From Chromobacterium alticapitis (GTDB taxonomy: Bacteria; Pseudomonadota; Gammaproteobacteria; Burkholderiales; Chromobacteriaceae): a stretch of 64,000 nt of DNA. This document shows positions 23,305 to 36,301 of the stretch, piece after piece. Numbering within the stretch: position 1 is the first letter of the stretch; each line of letters begins with the position of its first letter. Where the stretch lies: positions 1-64,000 of the forward strand of contig NZ_PQWB01000005.1 of NCBI RefSeq assembly GCF_002924365.1, read 5' to 3'. The position numbers and the translations under genes were made by a program. The notes beneath the pieces were generated by a model. That model saw only the letters and a program-made list of their open reading frames with translations. It was not told where the DNA came from and did not search any database.

Positions 23305-24003
23305 TTAGTTTTGGTTTTCTCGCAGAATTTCAAGCACAAGGGCGTGTTCGCCATCTATGGCGAAGCGGACATTGTAGCAGTACAGCATGACGCCATAGAC
23401 GCGGCCCGGGTCGTTTTGATAGGCCGGCCGAGGGTCTTGCGCCAGCACCTGCTCCACCAGCTCGGCAAAGCCGGGAGGAGGGGCCAGCTCCGCCAGCTGG
23501 CGCAGGGCGTTGTCGCTCCAGGCTACGCTTAGCCGCGGCGGCGGGCCGTCCACAAAGCCGCCCCTGGCCTCCGGCCTGGATTCGACGAAGGGGATGTAGG
23601 GCTTGATGTCCAGCACCGGCGTGCCGTCCAGTAGATCCGCGCCGGCCAGTTCCAGCATCACGCGGCCCGCGGTGTTGACCGATGCCAATTCCACCAGCGA
23701 CAGACCAATTGGATTGGGCCGGTGGGTGGAGCGGCTGGCGAACACGCCTACTTTGGCGTTGCCGCCCAGCCGCGGCGGCCGCACCAGCGGCTGCCAGCCG
23801 CGGGCCAGCGTTTCATGAAATACGAAATGGATCCAGACGTGTGAAAAATCCGCCAGACCGCGCACGCAGTCTGGATGATCATAGGGCGGCAGCAGTTCCA
23901 GCGTGACGCGCGCGGCGCTGACCAGGGACGGTTGGCGCGGGATGCCGAATTTTTCCCGGTACGGCGAGCGGATCACGCCTATCGGTTCGAAGGAGTAGTT
24001 CAT
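23305..24003 (-). CDS. trmO: tRNA (adenine37-N6)-methyltransferase TrmO
   Basis: A 232-aa member of the TsaA/YaeB family that methylates N6 of t6A37 in threonyl tRNAs. Signature regions: IGVIRSPYREKFGIPRQP, ADFSHVWIHFVFHE, RPPRLGGNAKVGVFASRSTHRPNPIGLSLVEL, DLLDGTPVLDIKPYIPF and VLAQDPRPAY. The start at 24003 aligns with E. coli TrmO; 24027 is an in-frame alternative. Neither has a strong SD. Length agrees with the family. Confidence 0.92.
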   Translation of the reverse strand: MNYSFEPIGVIRSPYREKFGIPRQPSLVSAARVTLELLPPYDHPDCVRGLADFSHVWIHFVFHETLARGWQPLVRPPRLGGNAKVGVFASRSTHRPNPIGLSLVELASVNTAGRVMLELAGADLLDGTPVLDIKPYIPFVESRPEARGGFVDGPPPRLSVAWSDNALRQLAELAPPPGFAELVEQVLAQDPRPAYQNDPGRVYGVMLYCYNVRFAIDGEHALVLEILRENQN

Positions 24004-24067
24004 GGCGGGATTGTAGCACTCGCCCATGCCGCCAGGAGGCGCCGGCCCGGGCGGGCCGGCGTGGCGT

Positions 24068-24817
24068 TCAGCCCACGAAGTGCTTGTTGTAGCGCGCGCT
24101 GAGCCGGCTCATGGGCAGCAGCATGAAGAAGTCGGCGCAATTGAAGTCCGGATCCCAGGCCGGCTCGCCGCAGACATGCGCGCCGGCGCGCAGATAGCCC
24201 TTGATCAGCGGCGGCAGCGGCACCGGCGCGGTGTCGTCTATCACCCGGTCCAGCGGCAGCGGCAGGTGCGGGAACACGCGCCATTCCGGCGGCGCCAGGT
24301 ATTGGCCTTCCAATTGGCGATACAGGCTGACCGCCTGGTGGCCGCCGTCGGTCAGCGACACGCTGGCGCAGCCGGCCAGGTAGGCGCCGTTGTGGCTGGC
24401 GACGTAGTCGGCCAGGCCGGTCCACAGCAGCGCGATCACCGCACCGGAGCGGAAGTCGCGGTGCACGCAGGAACGGCCCACTTCTATCAGGCTGTCGCGC
24501 AGGTGGGAGAGGCGGGACAGGTCGAATTCGTGTTCGGAATACAGAGAGGGCGCGCGGCGCGCGTTGGCGGGTGAGAGCATGCGATAGGTGCCCACCACCA
24601 GGCCGCTGTTGTGGTCTTCGACGATCAGGTGTTCGCACAGCTCGTCGTATTCGTCGCAGTCTATGCCCAGCTCGCGCGAGGCCAGCTCGGCGCCCATTTC
24701 TCCGGCGAAAACGTCGTAGCGCAGTTTCTGCGCGCGGCGGATGTCTTCGGCGCTTTGCGCCAGGCGGACGGCCAGTTTTGGTTTGGTTCTGCTTGCAAGC
24801 TGTTCATTTAGCAGCAT
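24068..24817 (-). CDS. OlsB-type GNAT acyltransferase (L-ornithine N-alpha-acyltransferase family)
   Basis: A 249-aa GNAT-fold protein of the OlsB / Acetyltransf_5 family. Conserved parts: RRAQKLRYDVFAGEMGA, VVGTYRMLSP, EVGRSCVHRDFRSGAVI, and PLPPLIKGYLRAGAHVCGEPAWDPDFNCADFFMLLP. OlsB moves a 3-hydroxyacyl chain from acyl-ACP to ornithine, the first step to ornithine lipids. No olsA (second acyltransferase) is adjacent, so the product is inferred. GAGGGG lies about 8 nt before the ATG. It is divergent from mnmG. Confidence 0.82.
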   Translation of the reverse strand: MLLNEQLASRTKPKLAVRLAQSAEDIRRAQKLRYDVFAGEMGAELASRELGIDCDEYDELCEHLIVEDHNSGLVVGTYRMLSPANARRAPSLYSEHEFDLSRLSHLRDSLIEVGRSCVHRDFRSGAVIALLWTGLADYVASHNGAYLAGCASVSLTDGGHQAVSLYRQLEGQYLAPPEWRVFPHLPLPLDRVIDDTAPVPLPPLIKGYLRAGAHVCGEPAWDPDFNCADFFMLLPMSRLSARYNKHFVG

Positions 24818-24946
24818 GTTTTGCCCCTCGTGATGATGGGCTCATGCTAGGCGGGCAGTTTGACAGGCCAATGTCCGGAATATGACTATGTGGTGACCGT
24901 GGCTTGACGAAGCGGTGACGGCGTTGCGGTTATTGAAATCAATGAC

Positions 24947-24975
24947 TTACCGGATTGTCGGAATTGGCGTAGAAT
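24947..24975 (+). promoter_or_regulatory. Predicted promoter of mnmG operon
   Basis: TTACCG (24947-24952) and TAGAAT (24970-24975) with 17-bp spacing, 35 bp before the mnmG ATG. A moderate sigma-70 match. Confidence 0.4.
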
Positions 24976-25009
24976 AGGCCGTTTTTCCGCTCGATTTGCG
25001 CTTTCAGCC

Positions 25010-26908
25010 ATGATTTATCCGACAAGCTTCGACGTGATAGTGGTGGGCGGCGGTCACGCCGGCACCGAGGCCGCGCTGGCCGCCGCGCGCATGGGCTGCG
25101 CCACGCTCCTTTTGACGCACAATATCGAGACCCTGGGCCAGATGTCGTGCAATCCGTCGATCGGCGGCATCGGCAAGGGCCATCTGGTTAAAGAGGTGGA
25201 CGCGCTGGGCGGCGCGATGGCGCTGGCCACCGATATCGGCGGCATCCAGTTCCGCACGCTGAACGCGTCCAAGGGGCCGGCGGTGCGAGCCACTCGCGCC
25301 CAGGCCGACCGCATCCTGTACAAGGCCGCCATTCGCGAGATGCTGGAGAACCAGCCCAATCTGACGCTGTTCCAGCAGCCGGTGGACGACCTGCTGATGG
25401 AAGGTGACCGGGTGGCCGGCGCCATCACCGCCATCGGCATCACTTTCCGCGCCAAGGCCGTGGTGCTGACCGCCGGCACTTTTCTGTCCGGCAAGATCCA
25501 CGTCGGCCTGGAAAACTACACCGGCGGCCGCGCCGGCGATCAGGCGGCGTCCACGCTGGGCGAGCGCCTGCGCGAGCTGAACCTGCCGGTGGGCCGGCTG
25601 AAGACCGGCACGCCGCCGCGCATCGATGGCCGCAGCGTCGACTTCAGCGTGATGGAAGAGCAGCCGGGCGATACGCCGGAACCGGTGTTCTCCTACCGCG
25701 GCAATCGCGGGATGCATCCCAAGCAGCTGCCGTGCTGGATCACCCACACCAACGAGCGCACGCATGAGATCATCCGCGGCGGCTTCGACCGCAGCCCGAT
25801 GTTCACCGGCGTGATCGAAGGCGTGGGGCCGCGCTACTGTCCGTCGATCGAGGACAAGATCAATCGCTTCGCCGACAAGGACAGCCACCAGGTGTTCATG
25901 GAGCCGGAAGGCCTGACCACCCACGAGTTCTACCCCAACGGGATTTCCACCAGCCTGCCGTTCGACATCCAGCTGGCCGCCGTGCGCTCCATCCGCGGCC
26001 TGGAAAACGCGCACATCCTGCGCCCCGGCTACGCTATCGAATATGATTACTTCGATCCGCGCGGCCTGAAGGCCTCGCTGGAAACCAAGGCCATCCAGGG
26101 CCTGTTCTTCGCCGGCCAGATCAACGGCACCACCGGCTATGAAGAAGCCGCCGCCCAGGGTTTGCTGGCCGGCTTGAACGCCGGCCTGTTCGCCCGCGAG
26201 CAGGACGCCTGGTGTCCGCGCCGCGACGAGGCCTACCTGGGCGTGCTGGTGGACGATCTGATCACCAAGGGCGTGTCCGAGCCGTACCGCATGTTCACCA
26301 GCCGCGCCGAATTCCGTCTCCAATTGAGAGAGGACAACGCCGACCTGCGTCTGACCGAGATGGGCCGCAAGCTGGGCGTGGTGGGCGACGAGCAGTGGGA
26401 CGCCTTCTGCCGCAAGCGCGACGCCGTCGAGGCGGAAAAGGCGCGGCTGCAGGCCACCTGGGTGCATCCGTCCAAGCTGCAAAACCCCGAGGCGATGACT
26501 CAGGTGCTGGGCAAACCCATCGAACGCGAATACACGCTGATCGACCTGCTCAAGCGGCCCAATGTGCCGTACCGCGCGCTGATGACGGTGCCGGAGGCTG
26601 CCGAAGGCGCGCCGGAACTGTCGGACGAGGTTGCCGAGCAGGTGGAAATTCAGGTCAAATACCAGGGATACATCAATCGCCAGAACGAAGAGCTGGCTCG
26701 CCGCGACAATCTGGAAGACATCCGTCTGCCGGGCGACATCGACTACAGCCTGGTCAAGGGCCTGTCCAAGGAAGTGCAGCAGAAGCTGAACCAGCAGCGT
26801 CCGGAGACGCTGGGCCAGGCTTCGCGCATCCAGGGCATCACCCCGGCCGCCGTCGCCCTGCTGATGGTTCACCTGAAGCGCGGCTTCACCGACGCTAAAA
26901 CCGCATGA
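25010..26908 (+). CDS. mnmG: tRNA uridine-34 5-carboxymethylaminomethyl modification enzyme, MnmG subunit
   Basis: A 632-aa FAD protein that with MnmE makes cmnm5U34 in tRNAs. The N-terminal dinucleotide fold [21 protein letters not shown] lies at about 6-26, [16 protein letters not shown] near 47-62, [10 protein letters not shown] and [14 protein letters not shown] in the middle, [19 protein letters not shown] near 365-385 and the helical C-terminal domain ends [10 protein letters not shown]. Full family length. It overlaps rsmG by 4 bp, starting the conserved mnmG-rsmG-parA-parB cluster. Confidence 0.97.
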   Translation: MIYPTSFDVIVVGGGHAGTEAALAAARMGCATLLLTHNIETLGQMSCNPSIGGIGKGHLVKEVDALGGAMALATDIGGIQFRTLNASKGPAVRATRAQADRILYKAAIREMLENQPNLTLFQQPVDDLLMEGDRVAGAITAIGITFRAKAVVLTAGTFLSGKIHVGLENYTGGRAGDQAASTLGERLRELNLPVGRLKTGTPPRIDGRSVDFSVMEEQPGDTPEPVFSYRGNRGMHPKQLPCWITHTNERTHEIIRGGFDRSPMFTGVIEGVGPRYCPSIEDKINRFADKDSHQVFMEPEGLTTHEFYPNGISTSLPFDIQLAAVRSIRGLENAHILRPGYAIEYDYFDPRGLKASLETKAIQGLFFAGQINGTTGYEEAAAQGLLAGLNAGLFAREQDAWCPRRDEAYLGVLVDDLITKGVSEPYRMFTSRAEFRLQLREDNADLRLTEMGRKLGVVGDEQWDAFCRKRDAVEAEKARLQATWVHPSKLQNPEAMTQVLGKPIEREYTLIDLLKRPNVPYRALMTVPEAAEGAPELSDEVAEQVEIQVKYQGYINRQNEELARRDNLEDIRLPGDIDYSLVKGLSKEVQQKLNQQRPETLGQASRIQGITPAAVALLMVHLKRGFTDAKTA

Positions 26909-27534
26909 CACTACATACCGCCGAATTGAAACAGGGGCTGGCGCAACTGGCGCTGGATCTGACCGAACCGCAACTGGAGCTGCTGGAGCGCTATCTGGCG
27001 CTGCTGGTGAAGTGGAACCAGACCTACAACCTGACGGCCATCCGCCAGGAAGAGCGCATGGTCAGCTATCATCTGCTGGACAGCCTGAGCCTGGTGCCGC
27101 ATCTGGCCGGCGGCACGCGCATGCTGGATGTGGGTTCCGGCGGCGGCATGCCCGGCATTCCCACCGCCATCGCGCGGCCGGACTTGCAAGTGGTGCTGCT
27201 GGACTCCAACCATAAAAAAACCACCTTCCTGCGCCAGGTGGCGCTGGAACTGGGCCTGCCCAATGTGCAGGTGATCACCGACCGGGTGGAAGCCTATCAG
27301 CCGGAGCAGAAGTTCGATCGCATCACCAGCCGCGCGTTCTCGGATCTGGGCGAGTTCGTCAAGCTGACCCGCCACCTGATGGCCGACGGCGGCCAGTATG
27401 TGGCGATGAAGGGCGTGTATCCGTATGAAGAAATCGCCTTGCTGCCGCAAGGCGTGGCGGTTTCGGAGGTGCTGCCGGTAACGGTGCCGGGGCTGGACGC
27501 CGAACGCCATCTGGTGAGGATGGTGCTGCAATGA
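26905..27534 (+). CDS. rsmG: 16S rRNA (guanine527-N7)-methyltransferase
   Basis: A 209-aa Rossmann-fold SAM methyltransferase (GidB). Motifs: [12 protein letters not shown] near residue 33, HLLDSLSL, the SAM-binding [20 protein letters not shown] near 75-92, and [19 protein letters not shown]. Modifies G527 in the 530 loop; loss gives low-level streptomycin resistance in other bacteria. ATGA overlaps at both ends couple it to mnmG and parA. Confidence 0.96.
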   Translation: MTLHTAELKQGLAQLALDLTEPQLELLERYLALLVKWNQTYNLTAIRQEERMVSYHLLDSLSLVPHLAGGTRMLDVGSGGGMPGIPTAIARPDLQVVLLDSNHKKTTFLRQVALELGLPNVQVITDRVEAYQPEQKFDRITSRAFSDLGEFVKLTRHLMADGGQYVAMKGVYPYEEIALLPQGVAVSEVLPVTVPGLDAERHLVRMVLQ

Positions 27535-28322
27535 ATCCACGCGTGATCGCGGTGGCCAACCAGAAGGGCGGGGTGGGCAAGACCACCACCGTCGTCAATC
27601 TGGCGGCCGGTTTGGCCGATCTGGGCCGGCGGGTGCTGATCGTCGATCTGGACCCGCAGGGCAATGCCACCATGGGCAGCGGTATCCCCAAGCATCCGCT
27701 GGAGAAATCCGGCTACGACGTGCTGCTGGGCGAAGCCACGGTGGAGGAGGCGCGCCAGGACGCCAAGGCGGGTGGCTACCACGTGCTGCCGGCCAATCGC
27801 AATTTGGGCGGCGCCGAGCTGGAGCTGGTCAACGAGCTGGCGCGCGAGGCGCGGCTGAAAAACGCGCTGGCCGAGGTGGCGGACCAGTACGATTACGTGC
27901 TGATAGACTGCCCGCCCTCGCTGAACCTGCTGACGCTGAACGGCCTGGTGGCCGCCGACAGCGTGCTGATTCCCATGGTGTGCGAATACTACGCGCTGGA
28001 GGGCCTGTCCGATCTGGTGGCCACGCTGCGCAAGGTGCGCGTCGCGGTCAATCCCCGGATCGAGATCATGGGTCTTTTGCGCACCATGTTCGACGCCCGC
28101 AACAATCTGTCGCAACAGGTATCGGAACAGCTGGCCCGCCATTTCGGCGAAAAGGTGTTCCAGACCGTCATCCCGCGCAATGTGCGCCTGGCCGAGGCGC
28201 CCAGCCACGGCCTGCCGGGCCTGGTCTACGATCGCAACTCGCGCGGCGCGCAGGCTTATCTCGCGCTGTCGCAAGAGCTGGTCGAACGGCTCGAACCCGC
28301 AACCGCAACCCCCTCCGTCTGA
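27531..28322 (+). CDS. parA: Chromosome partitioning ATPase ParA (Soj)
   Basis: A 263-aa deviant Walker ATPase. [20 protein letters not shown] lies near residues 9-28, then DLDPQGNAT (Walker A'), [10 protein letters not shown] (Walker B), and the C-terminal [19 protein letters not shown] typical of chromosomal ParA. It acts on the nucleoid with ParB-parS to segregate origins. It is coupled to rsmG by ATGA and followed 4 bp later by parB. No parS site (TGTTNCACGTGAAACA) was seen here. Confidence 0.96.
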   Translation: MNPRVIAVANQKGGVGKTTTVVNLAAGLADLGRRVLIVDLDPQGNATMGSGIPKHPLEKSGYDVLLGEATVEEARQDAKAGGYHVLPANRNLGGAELELVNELAREARLKNALAEVADQYDYVLIDCPPSLNLLTLNGLVAADSVLIPMVCEYYALEGLSDLVATLRKVRVAVNPRIEIMGLLRTMFDARNNLSQQVSEQLARHFGEKVFQTVIPRNVRLAEAPSHGLPGLVYDRNSRGAQAYLALSQELVERLEPATATPSV

Positions 28323-28326
28323 CAAT

Positions 28327-29181
28327 ATGGCCAAATTAAAAGGATTGGGGCGCGGCCTGGACGCGCTCCTGTCCACCGTCGACGCGGTGGACGACAGACT
28401 TTCCACTCTCCCGATAGACAGCATCCGACCCGGCAAGTACCAGCCGCGCAGCTTCATGGACGAGGCCGCGCTGGATGAGCTGGCCGCCTCCATCCGCGCC
28501 CAGGGCATCATTCAACCCCTGATCGTGCGCGAGCTGGGTCTGGGCGACTACGAGCTGATCGCCGGCGAGCGCCGCTGGCGCGCCTCGCGCAAGGCGGGCT
28601 TGGCCGAAGTGCCGGTGGTGATCAAGAGTGTGCCGGACGAGGCCGCGCTGGCCATGGCGCTGATCGAGAACATCCAGCGCCAGGAGCTGGACCCGATAGA
28701 GGAGGCGCAGGGCATCAAGCGCCTGATCGACGAGTTCGGCCTCACGCATGAATCCGCCGCCGACGCGGTGGGCCGCTCGCGCAGCGCCGTGTCCAATCTG
28801 TTGCGCCTTCTGGCTTTGCCGCAGCCGCTGCAGCAAATGATGCACGAGGGGCAGCTGGAAATGGGCCATGCCCGCGCTCTGCTGACGCTGCCGGCCGTGG
28901 CGCAGCTGGAACTGGCTGGCGAAGTGGCGCGCAAGGGCTTGTCAGTGCGCGAAGTGGAGCGCCGCGCGCAGCATGTTGCGCAAAAGGAGACAGTTTCGCC
29001 GCAGCAAAAACGCGTCGATCCCGATGTGGCGCGGCTGGAAGAACAGGTTTCAGGGGCGGTGGGCGCGCGCGTCAGCATACGCCATGCCAGCGGCGGCAAT
29101 GGCAGGCTGATCATAGAATATGCCAGCTTGGACGAACTCGATTCCATATTGGCCAAGCTGCAAAAAAATCCCCAAAAATGA
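28327..29181 (+). CDS. parB: Chromosome partitioning CTPase/DNA-binding protein ParB (Spo0J)
   Basis: A 284-aa ParB. The N-terminal ParA-interacting peptide KLKGLGRGLDALLS is followed by the CTP-binding domain with GERRWRAS (near 81-88) and IENIQRQELDPIEEAQG, the helix-turn-helix LTHESAADAVGRSRSAVSNLLRLLALP (near 140-165), and the C-terminal dimerisation domain with LIIEYASLDELDSILAKL. ATG 28327 follows the parA stop by 4 bp; the longer frame opening at 28180 lies inside parA and is not used. Confidence 0.96.
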   Translation: MAKLKGLGRGLDALLSTVDAVDDRLSTLPIDSIRPGKYQPRSFMDEAALDELAASIRAQGIIQPLIVRELGLGDYELIAGERRWRASRKAGLAEVPVVIKSVPDEAALAMALIENIQRQELDPIEEAQGIKRLIDEFGLTHESAADAVGRSRSAVSNLLRLLALPQPLQQMMHEGQLEMGHARALLTLPAVAQLELAGEVARKGLSVREVERRAQHVAQKETVSPQQKRVDPDVARLEEQVSGAVGARVSIRHASGGNGRLIIEYASLDELDSILAKLQKNPQK

Positions 29182-29216
29182 GCTTGTTGCGGTGCCAAAC
29201 CCTACGTTGGGCAAAG

Positions 29217-29246
29217 TTGACGCAACGCAAATGCGAAGCCTATAAT
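29217..29246 (+). promoter_or_regulatory. Predicted atp operon promoter
   Basis: TTGACG (29217-29222) and TATAAT (29241-29246) with 18-bp spacing, 27 bp before the atpI ATG. A strong match for a highly expressed operon. Confidence 0.65.
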
Positions 29247-29272
29247 CCAGCGGTTTTTTTACACTGACGAAC

Positions 29273-30458
<1,186 letters not shown>

Positions 30459-30469
30459 TTTACCCGTAG

Positions 30470-30811
<342 letters not shown>

Positions 30812-30869
30812 TCCGTTTCCAACGGACGCGTAGACGGTTGTTGTAGTCATACTCTGGAGGAAAACAAGC

Positions 30870-31340
30870 GTGGAATTCAACGTAACACTACTGGGCCAGG
30901 CGATCACGTTCGCCATCCTGGTATGGTTCACCATGAAGTTTGTTTGGCCTCCGCTTACCAACATGATGGATGAGCGGGCCAAGCGCATTGCTGACGGCTT
31001 GGCCGCCGCGGAACGTGGCAAGCAGGATCTGGAAGCCGCTGAAAAGCGCGTTGCGGACGAAATCCGCAAGGCTAAGCAGCAGGCTACCGAGATCGTGGTT
31101 GCCGCCGAAAAGCGTGCTAACCAGATCGTGGACGAAGCCAAGGAAGCGGCGCGCACCGAAGGTGCCCGCATCGTGGCTGACGCCAAGTCTGAAATCGACC
31201 AGGAAGTGCTGCGCGCCAAGGAATCCCTGCGCGCGCATGTCGCCGACCTGGCCGTTTCCGGCGCCGAGAAGATCCTGCGCAAGGAGATCGACGCCGCTAA
31301 GCACGCCGACCTGCTTGCCTCCATCAAAGCGGAGTTTTAA
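30870..31340 (+). CDS. atpF: F1Fo ATP synthase subunit b
   Basis: A 156-aa peripheral stalk subunit. It has a single N-terminal membrane helix ([19 protein letters not shown], about 9-27), then a long charged helix with Ala-rich heptads ([20 protein letters not shown]) forming the coiled-coil dimer, ending [13 protein letters not shown]-like. The length matches E. coli AtpF exactly (156 aa). A strong CTGGAGG SD precedes it; translation starts with GTG. Confidence 0.95.
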   Translation: MEFNVTLLGQAITFAILVWFTMKFVWPPLTNMMDERAKRIADGLAAAERGKQDLEAAEKRVADEIRKAKQQATEIVVAAEKRANQIVDEAKEAARTEGARIVADAKSEIDQEVLRAKESLRAHVADLAVSGAEKILRKEIDAAKHADLLASIKAEF

Positions 31341-31347
31341 CTAACTC

Positions 31348-31884
31348 ATGGCAGAACTCATTACCGTCGCAAGGCCCTACGCCGAAGCGGTATACAGCCT
31401 CGCCACGGAACAGGGCAAGCTCGACCAGTGGTCGGATGCGCTGTCGTGGCTGGCTGCCATGGTGAATAACCCGGATCTGGCCCAAGTCGTCACCAATCCG
31501 AAACATACCGCACAAGAGGTTGAGGCGCTGATGCTGGATGTGCTCGGCGGCCGCGGCAACGAAGACGTGAAACGCTTCATCGCCGCGCTGATCGAGAACG
31601 CCCGTTTGACGCTGCTGCCTGAAATTGCCGCGCAGTTTGAATTGCTGAAGGCGCAATCGGAAAACATCGTGGACGCCCTGGTGGAGTCCGCTTTTGCTTT
31701 GTCCGATGAACAGAAAGCCGAACTGACCAACACGCTTTCCAAGAAGTACGGCAAAGCCGTGCGCCTTGACGTGCGTGAGAACGCCGACCTGATCGGCGGC
31801 GTTCGCGTGTCGGTGGGCGACGATGTCATCGACGCTTCCGTGCGCGGCAAACTGCAGGCAATGGCAGCAAGCCTCAAGAATTAG
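31348..31884 (+). CDS. atpH: F1Fo ATP synthase subunit delta
   Basis: A 178-aa OSCP/delta subunit. N-terminal helical domain ([26 protein letters not shown]), and the conserved C-terminal [35 protein letters not shown]. It links the peripheral stalk to the top of F1. It starts 7 bp after atpF. Confidence 0.95.
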   Translation: MAELITVARPYAEAVYSLATEQGKLDQWSDALSWLAAMVNNPDLAQVVTNPKHTAQEVEALMLDVLGGRGNEDVKRFIAALIENARLTLLPEIAAQFELLKAQSENIVDALVESAFALSDEQKAELTNTLSKKYGKAVRLDVRENADLIGGVRVSVGDDVIDASVRGKLQAMAASLKN

Positions 31885-31892
31885 GAGAGATC

Positions 31893-33437
31893 ATGCAGTT
31901 GAACCCCTCTGAAATCAGCGATCTGATCAAGGCCAAGATCCAGAATCTGGCTGAAGGCGCTGAAGTTCGCACCAAGGGCACGGTTATCTCCGTGACCGAC
32001 GGTATCGTCCGCATCCACGGCCTGGCCGATGTGATGCAGGGCGAAATGCTCGAATTCCCGGGCAACACCTTTGGCCTCGCCATGAACCTGGAGCGCGACT
32101 CTGTCGGCGCCGTGGTACTGGGCGAGTACGAGCACATCTCCGAAGGCGACGAAGTCAAGTGCACCGGCCGCATTCTGGAAGTGCCGGTTGGTCCGGAACT
32201 GATTGGCCGCGTGGTCAACGCTCTGGGTCAGCCTATCGACGGCAAGGGTCCGGTCAACGCCAAGAAATCGTCCCCGATCGAAAAGATCGCTCCGGGCGTG
32301 ATCGCGCGTCAATCGGTATCGCAGCCGATGCAAACCGGCCTGAAGTCCATCGACTCCATGGTTCCGGTTGGCCGCGGCCAGCGTGAGCTGATCATTGGCG
32401 ACCGTCAGACCGGCAAGACCGCCGTGGCGCTGGACGCCATCATCAACCAGAAGGGCAATGGCGTCATCTGCATCTACGTAGCCGTAGGTCAGAAGGCTTC
32501 CTCCATCGCCAACGTGGTTCGCAAGCTGGAAGAGCACGGCGCGATGGGTCACACCATCATCGTGGCCGCCACCGCTTCCGAAGCCGCCGCCCTGCAGTTC
32601 ATCGCCCCGTACTCCGGCTGCGCGATGGGCGAATACTTCCGCGACATCGGCGAAGACGCGCTGATCGTATACGACGACCTGTCCAAGCAAGCCGTCGCCT
32701 ACCGTCAGATTTCGCTGCTGCTGCGCCGTCCGCCGGGCCGCGAAGCCTACCCGGGCGACGTGTTCTATCTCCACTCCCGTCTGCTGGAGCGCGCCGCGCG
32801 CATCAACGAAGACGAAGTGGAAAAGCTGACTGGCGGCGCCGTGAAGGGCAAAACCGGTTCGCTGACCGCTCTGCCTATCATCGAAACCCAGGCCGGCGAC
32901 GTATCCGCGTTCGTTCCGACCAACGTGATTTCGATTACCGACGGCCAGATCTTCCTGGAAACCGACCTGTTCAACGCGGGCATCCGTCCGGCCATCAACG
33001 CCGGTATCTCGGTATCTCGCGTGGGCGGCGCCGCTCAGACCAAGGTGATCAAGAAGCTCGGCGGCGGTATCCGTCTGGCGCTGGCCCAGTACCGCGAGTT
33101 GGCTGCGTTCGCGCAGTTCGCCTCCGATCTGGACGAAGCCACCCGCAAGCAGCTGTCCCACGGTGAAGTGGTGACCGAACTGATGAAGCAGAAGCAGTTC
33201 TCCACCCTGTCCACCGCGGAAATGGCGCTGACCCTGTGGGCGGTGAACAAGGGCAGCTACGAAGACGTTCCGGTGAAGAAGGCCCTGGCTTTCGAAGCCG
33301 AGTTCCTGGCCAACGTGCGTGCCAACCACGCCGAAGTGCTGCAGGCCGTGAACGCCTCCGGTGATCTGTCTGCCGACAACGAGAAGGTACTGGCCAAGGC
33401 GATGGAATCGTTCAAGGCTGGCTACAGCTTCAACTGA
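31893..33437 (+). CDS. atpA: F1Fo ATP synthase subunit alpha
   Basis: A 514-aa alpha subunit with the non-catalytic nucleotide site: Walker [14 protein letters not shown] near residue 170, [15 protein letters not shown] region near 266 and the arginine-finger segment [12 protein letters not shown] near 370. Family-typical length (E. coli 513). The gene is richer in C-ending optimal codons than its surroundings, consistent with high expression. Confidence 0.97.
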   Translation: MQLNPSEISDLIKAKIQNLAEGAEVRTKGTVISVTDGIVRIHGLADVMQGEMLEFPGNTFGLAMNLERDSVGAVVLGEYEHISEGDEVKCTGRILEVPVGPELIGRVVNALGQPIDGKGPVNAKKSSPIEKIAPGVIARQSVSQPMQTGLKSIDSMVPVGRGQRELIIGDRQTGKTAVALDAIINQKGNGVICIYVAVGQKASSIANVVRKLEEHGAMGHTIIVAATASEAAALQFIAPYSGCAMGEYFRDIGEDALIVYDDLSKQAVAYRQISLLLRRPPGREAYPGDVFYLHSRLLERAARINEDEVEKLTGGAVKGKTGSLTALPIIETQAGDVSAFVPTNVISITDGQIFLETDLFNAGIRPAINAGISVSRVGGAAQTKVIKKLGGGIRLALAQYRELAAFAQFASDLDEATRKQLSHGEVVTELMKQKQFSTLSTAEMALTLWAVNKGSYEDVPVKKALAFEAEFLANVRANHAEVLQAVNASGDLSADNEKVLAKAMESFKAGYSFN

Positions 33438-33477
33438 GCCTTAGACGATAAGTCGTTGCTAAAGAAAGGTTCAGGAT

Positions 33478-34344
33478 ATGGCAGTCGGTAAAGAGATTCT
33501 CACCAAGATCCGCAGCGTGCAAAACACGCAGAAGATCACCCGCGCTATGCAGATGGTGTCGACCTCGAAGATGCGCAAAACGCAAGAGCGTATGCGCGCT
33601 GCCCGTCCTTACGCCGAGAAGGTGCGCACAGTCATGGCGCACCTGGCTCAGGCGAACGCGGAACTTGGTCACCCCTTGCTTGCCCGTCGCGAGACGATCA
33701 AGCGCGCCGGCATCATCCTGGTTTCCTCCGACAAGGGCCTGTGCGGCGGCTTGAACGTGAACTCGTTCAAGCGCTTCTTCGCCAAGGTCAAGGAACTGCA
33801 GGATCAGGGCGTCGAAGTCGACGTCTGCTGCTTGGGCCAGAAAGGCCTGGGAGCTGCCCAGCGCGCCCGTCTGAACGTGGTGGCAAGCGCGGTTCATCTC
33901 GGCGATACGCCGAAGATGGAAAAACTGATTGGCCCGCTTACGGTTCTGTTCAATCAGTACGCCGAAGGCGAACTGGATGCGGTTTACATCGTGTACTCCA
34001 GCTTCGTGAATACCATGAAGCAGGAGCCGGCACTTGAACAGCTGCTTCCGCTGACGCCGCACCACATGGTGGTGGAGCATTCGCACTCGTGGGATTACCT
34101 GTACGAGCCGGATGCGCCGACGCTGATGGAATTCCTGGTGCGCCGTTATCTGGAATCGGTGGTGTACCAGGCTCTGGCCGAGAACATGGCTTCCGAGCAG
34201 GCCGCGCGGATGGTGGCGATGAAAGCCGCCACCGACAACGCGGGCAACACCATCAAGCAGCTGCGCCTGGTGTACAACAAGGCGCGTCAAGCGGCGATTA
34301 CGACCGAGTTGTCGGAAATCGTGGCAGGCGCCGCCGCGGTGTAG
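33478..34344 (+). CDS. atpG: F1Fo ATP synthase subunit gamma
   Basis: A 288-aa rotor subunit. N-terminal coiled-coil [33 protein letters not shown] and C-terminal helix [44 protein letters not shown] are the two parts of the central shaft; [13 protein letters not shown] is conserved in the globular domain. AGGTTCAGGAT SD. Confidence 0.96.
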   Translation: MAVGKEILTKIRSVQNTQKITRAMQMVSTSKMRKTQERMRAARPYAEKVRTVMAHLAQANAELGHPLLARRETIKRAGIILVSSDKGLCGGLNVNSFKRFFAKVKELQDQGVEVDVCCLGQKGLGAAQRARLNVVASAVHLGDTPKMEKLIGPLTVLFNQYAEGELDAVYIVYSSFVNTMKQEPALEQLLPLTPHHMVVEHSHSWDYLYEPDAPTLMEFLVRRYLESVVYQALAENMASEQAARMVAMKAATDNAGNTIKQLRLVYNKARQAAITTELSEIVAGAAAV

Positions 34345-34375
34345 CCCACTTGCGGAACACAAAGTTTATTTTTAG

Positions 34376-35782
<1,407 letters not shown>

Positions 35783-35793
35783 GGAGAGGGCGG

Positions 35794-36216
35794 ATGTCCA
35801 AGATGCGTGTCGAAGTGGTTAGCACCGAACAGCTCATCTTCTCCGGCGAGGCGGAATTCGTCGTCGCGCCGGCTACCGAAGGCGAGATCGGCGTCTACCC
35901 GCAACACGTGCCGCTCCTGACCCGTATCAAGCCCGGCGTGCTTCGTTTGAAGGTGCCGGGCAGCAAGGAAGAAGTACTGGTGGCAGTGTCCGGCGGCATG
36001 ATGGAAGTGCAGCCGAGCCTGATCACGGTACTCGCCGATACGGCGATCCGCGGCGAGGATCTCGATGAGGCCCGCGCCAATGAGGCGAAACGCGCTGCCG
36101 AGGATGTCCTCAAGCGCGCGACCGACGACCTGAGCACGGCCAAGGCCCACGCCGCACTGGCGGTGGCCATTGCCGAGCTCAAGACGCTGGACTACCTCAA
36201 GAAGCGCGCTCACTGA
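35794..36216 (+). CDS. atpC: F1Fo ATP synthase subunit epsilon
   Basis: A 140-aa epsilon subunit: N-terminal beta-sandwich (MRVEVVSTEQLIFSGEAEFV, GEIGVYPQHVPLLTRIKPG) and C-terminal helical hairpin (EARANEAKRAAEDVLK, DLSTAKAHAALAVAIAELKTLDYL) that can inhibit ATP hydrolysis. Last gene of the operon, followed by a terminator. Confidence 0.96.
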   Translation: MSKMRVEVVSTEQLIFSGEAEFVVAPATEGEIGVYPQHVPLLTRIKPGVLRLKVPGSKEEVLVAVSGGMMEVQPSLITVLADTAIRGEDLDEARANEAKRAAEDVLKRATDDLSTAKAHAALAVAIAELKTLDYLKKRAH

Positions 36217-36245
36217 TTACGCGAGATGCAATCGTGTATAGTGCA

Positions 36246-36273
36246 AGGCTGCCACGCAAGTGGCGGCCTTTTT
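36246..36273 (+). terminator. Terminator of the atp operon
   Basis: AGGCTGCCAC-GCAA-GTGGCGGCCT with one G-T pair, followed by TTTTT. Confidence 0.85.
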
Positions 36274-36301
36274 CCATTTTTGGCTCGATCAAAGAAACAT
36301 T

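Noticed and set aside
25004-26911. A 635-codon ORF antisense to mnmG
   Set aside because: High-GC antisense shadow of a well-conserved gene; His/Gln/Ala-rich with no domain. The same applies to antisense frames over atpA, atpD, glmS, ilvI, kup and proS.
24818-29272. parS or oriC near mnmG-rsmG-parA-parB
   Set aside because: These genes often flank oriC, but no parS palindrome, no DnaA-box cluster and no rpmH-rnpA or dnaA neighbours were seen here.
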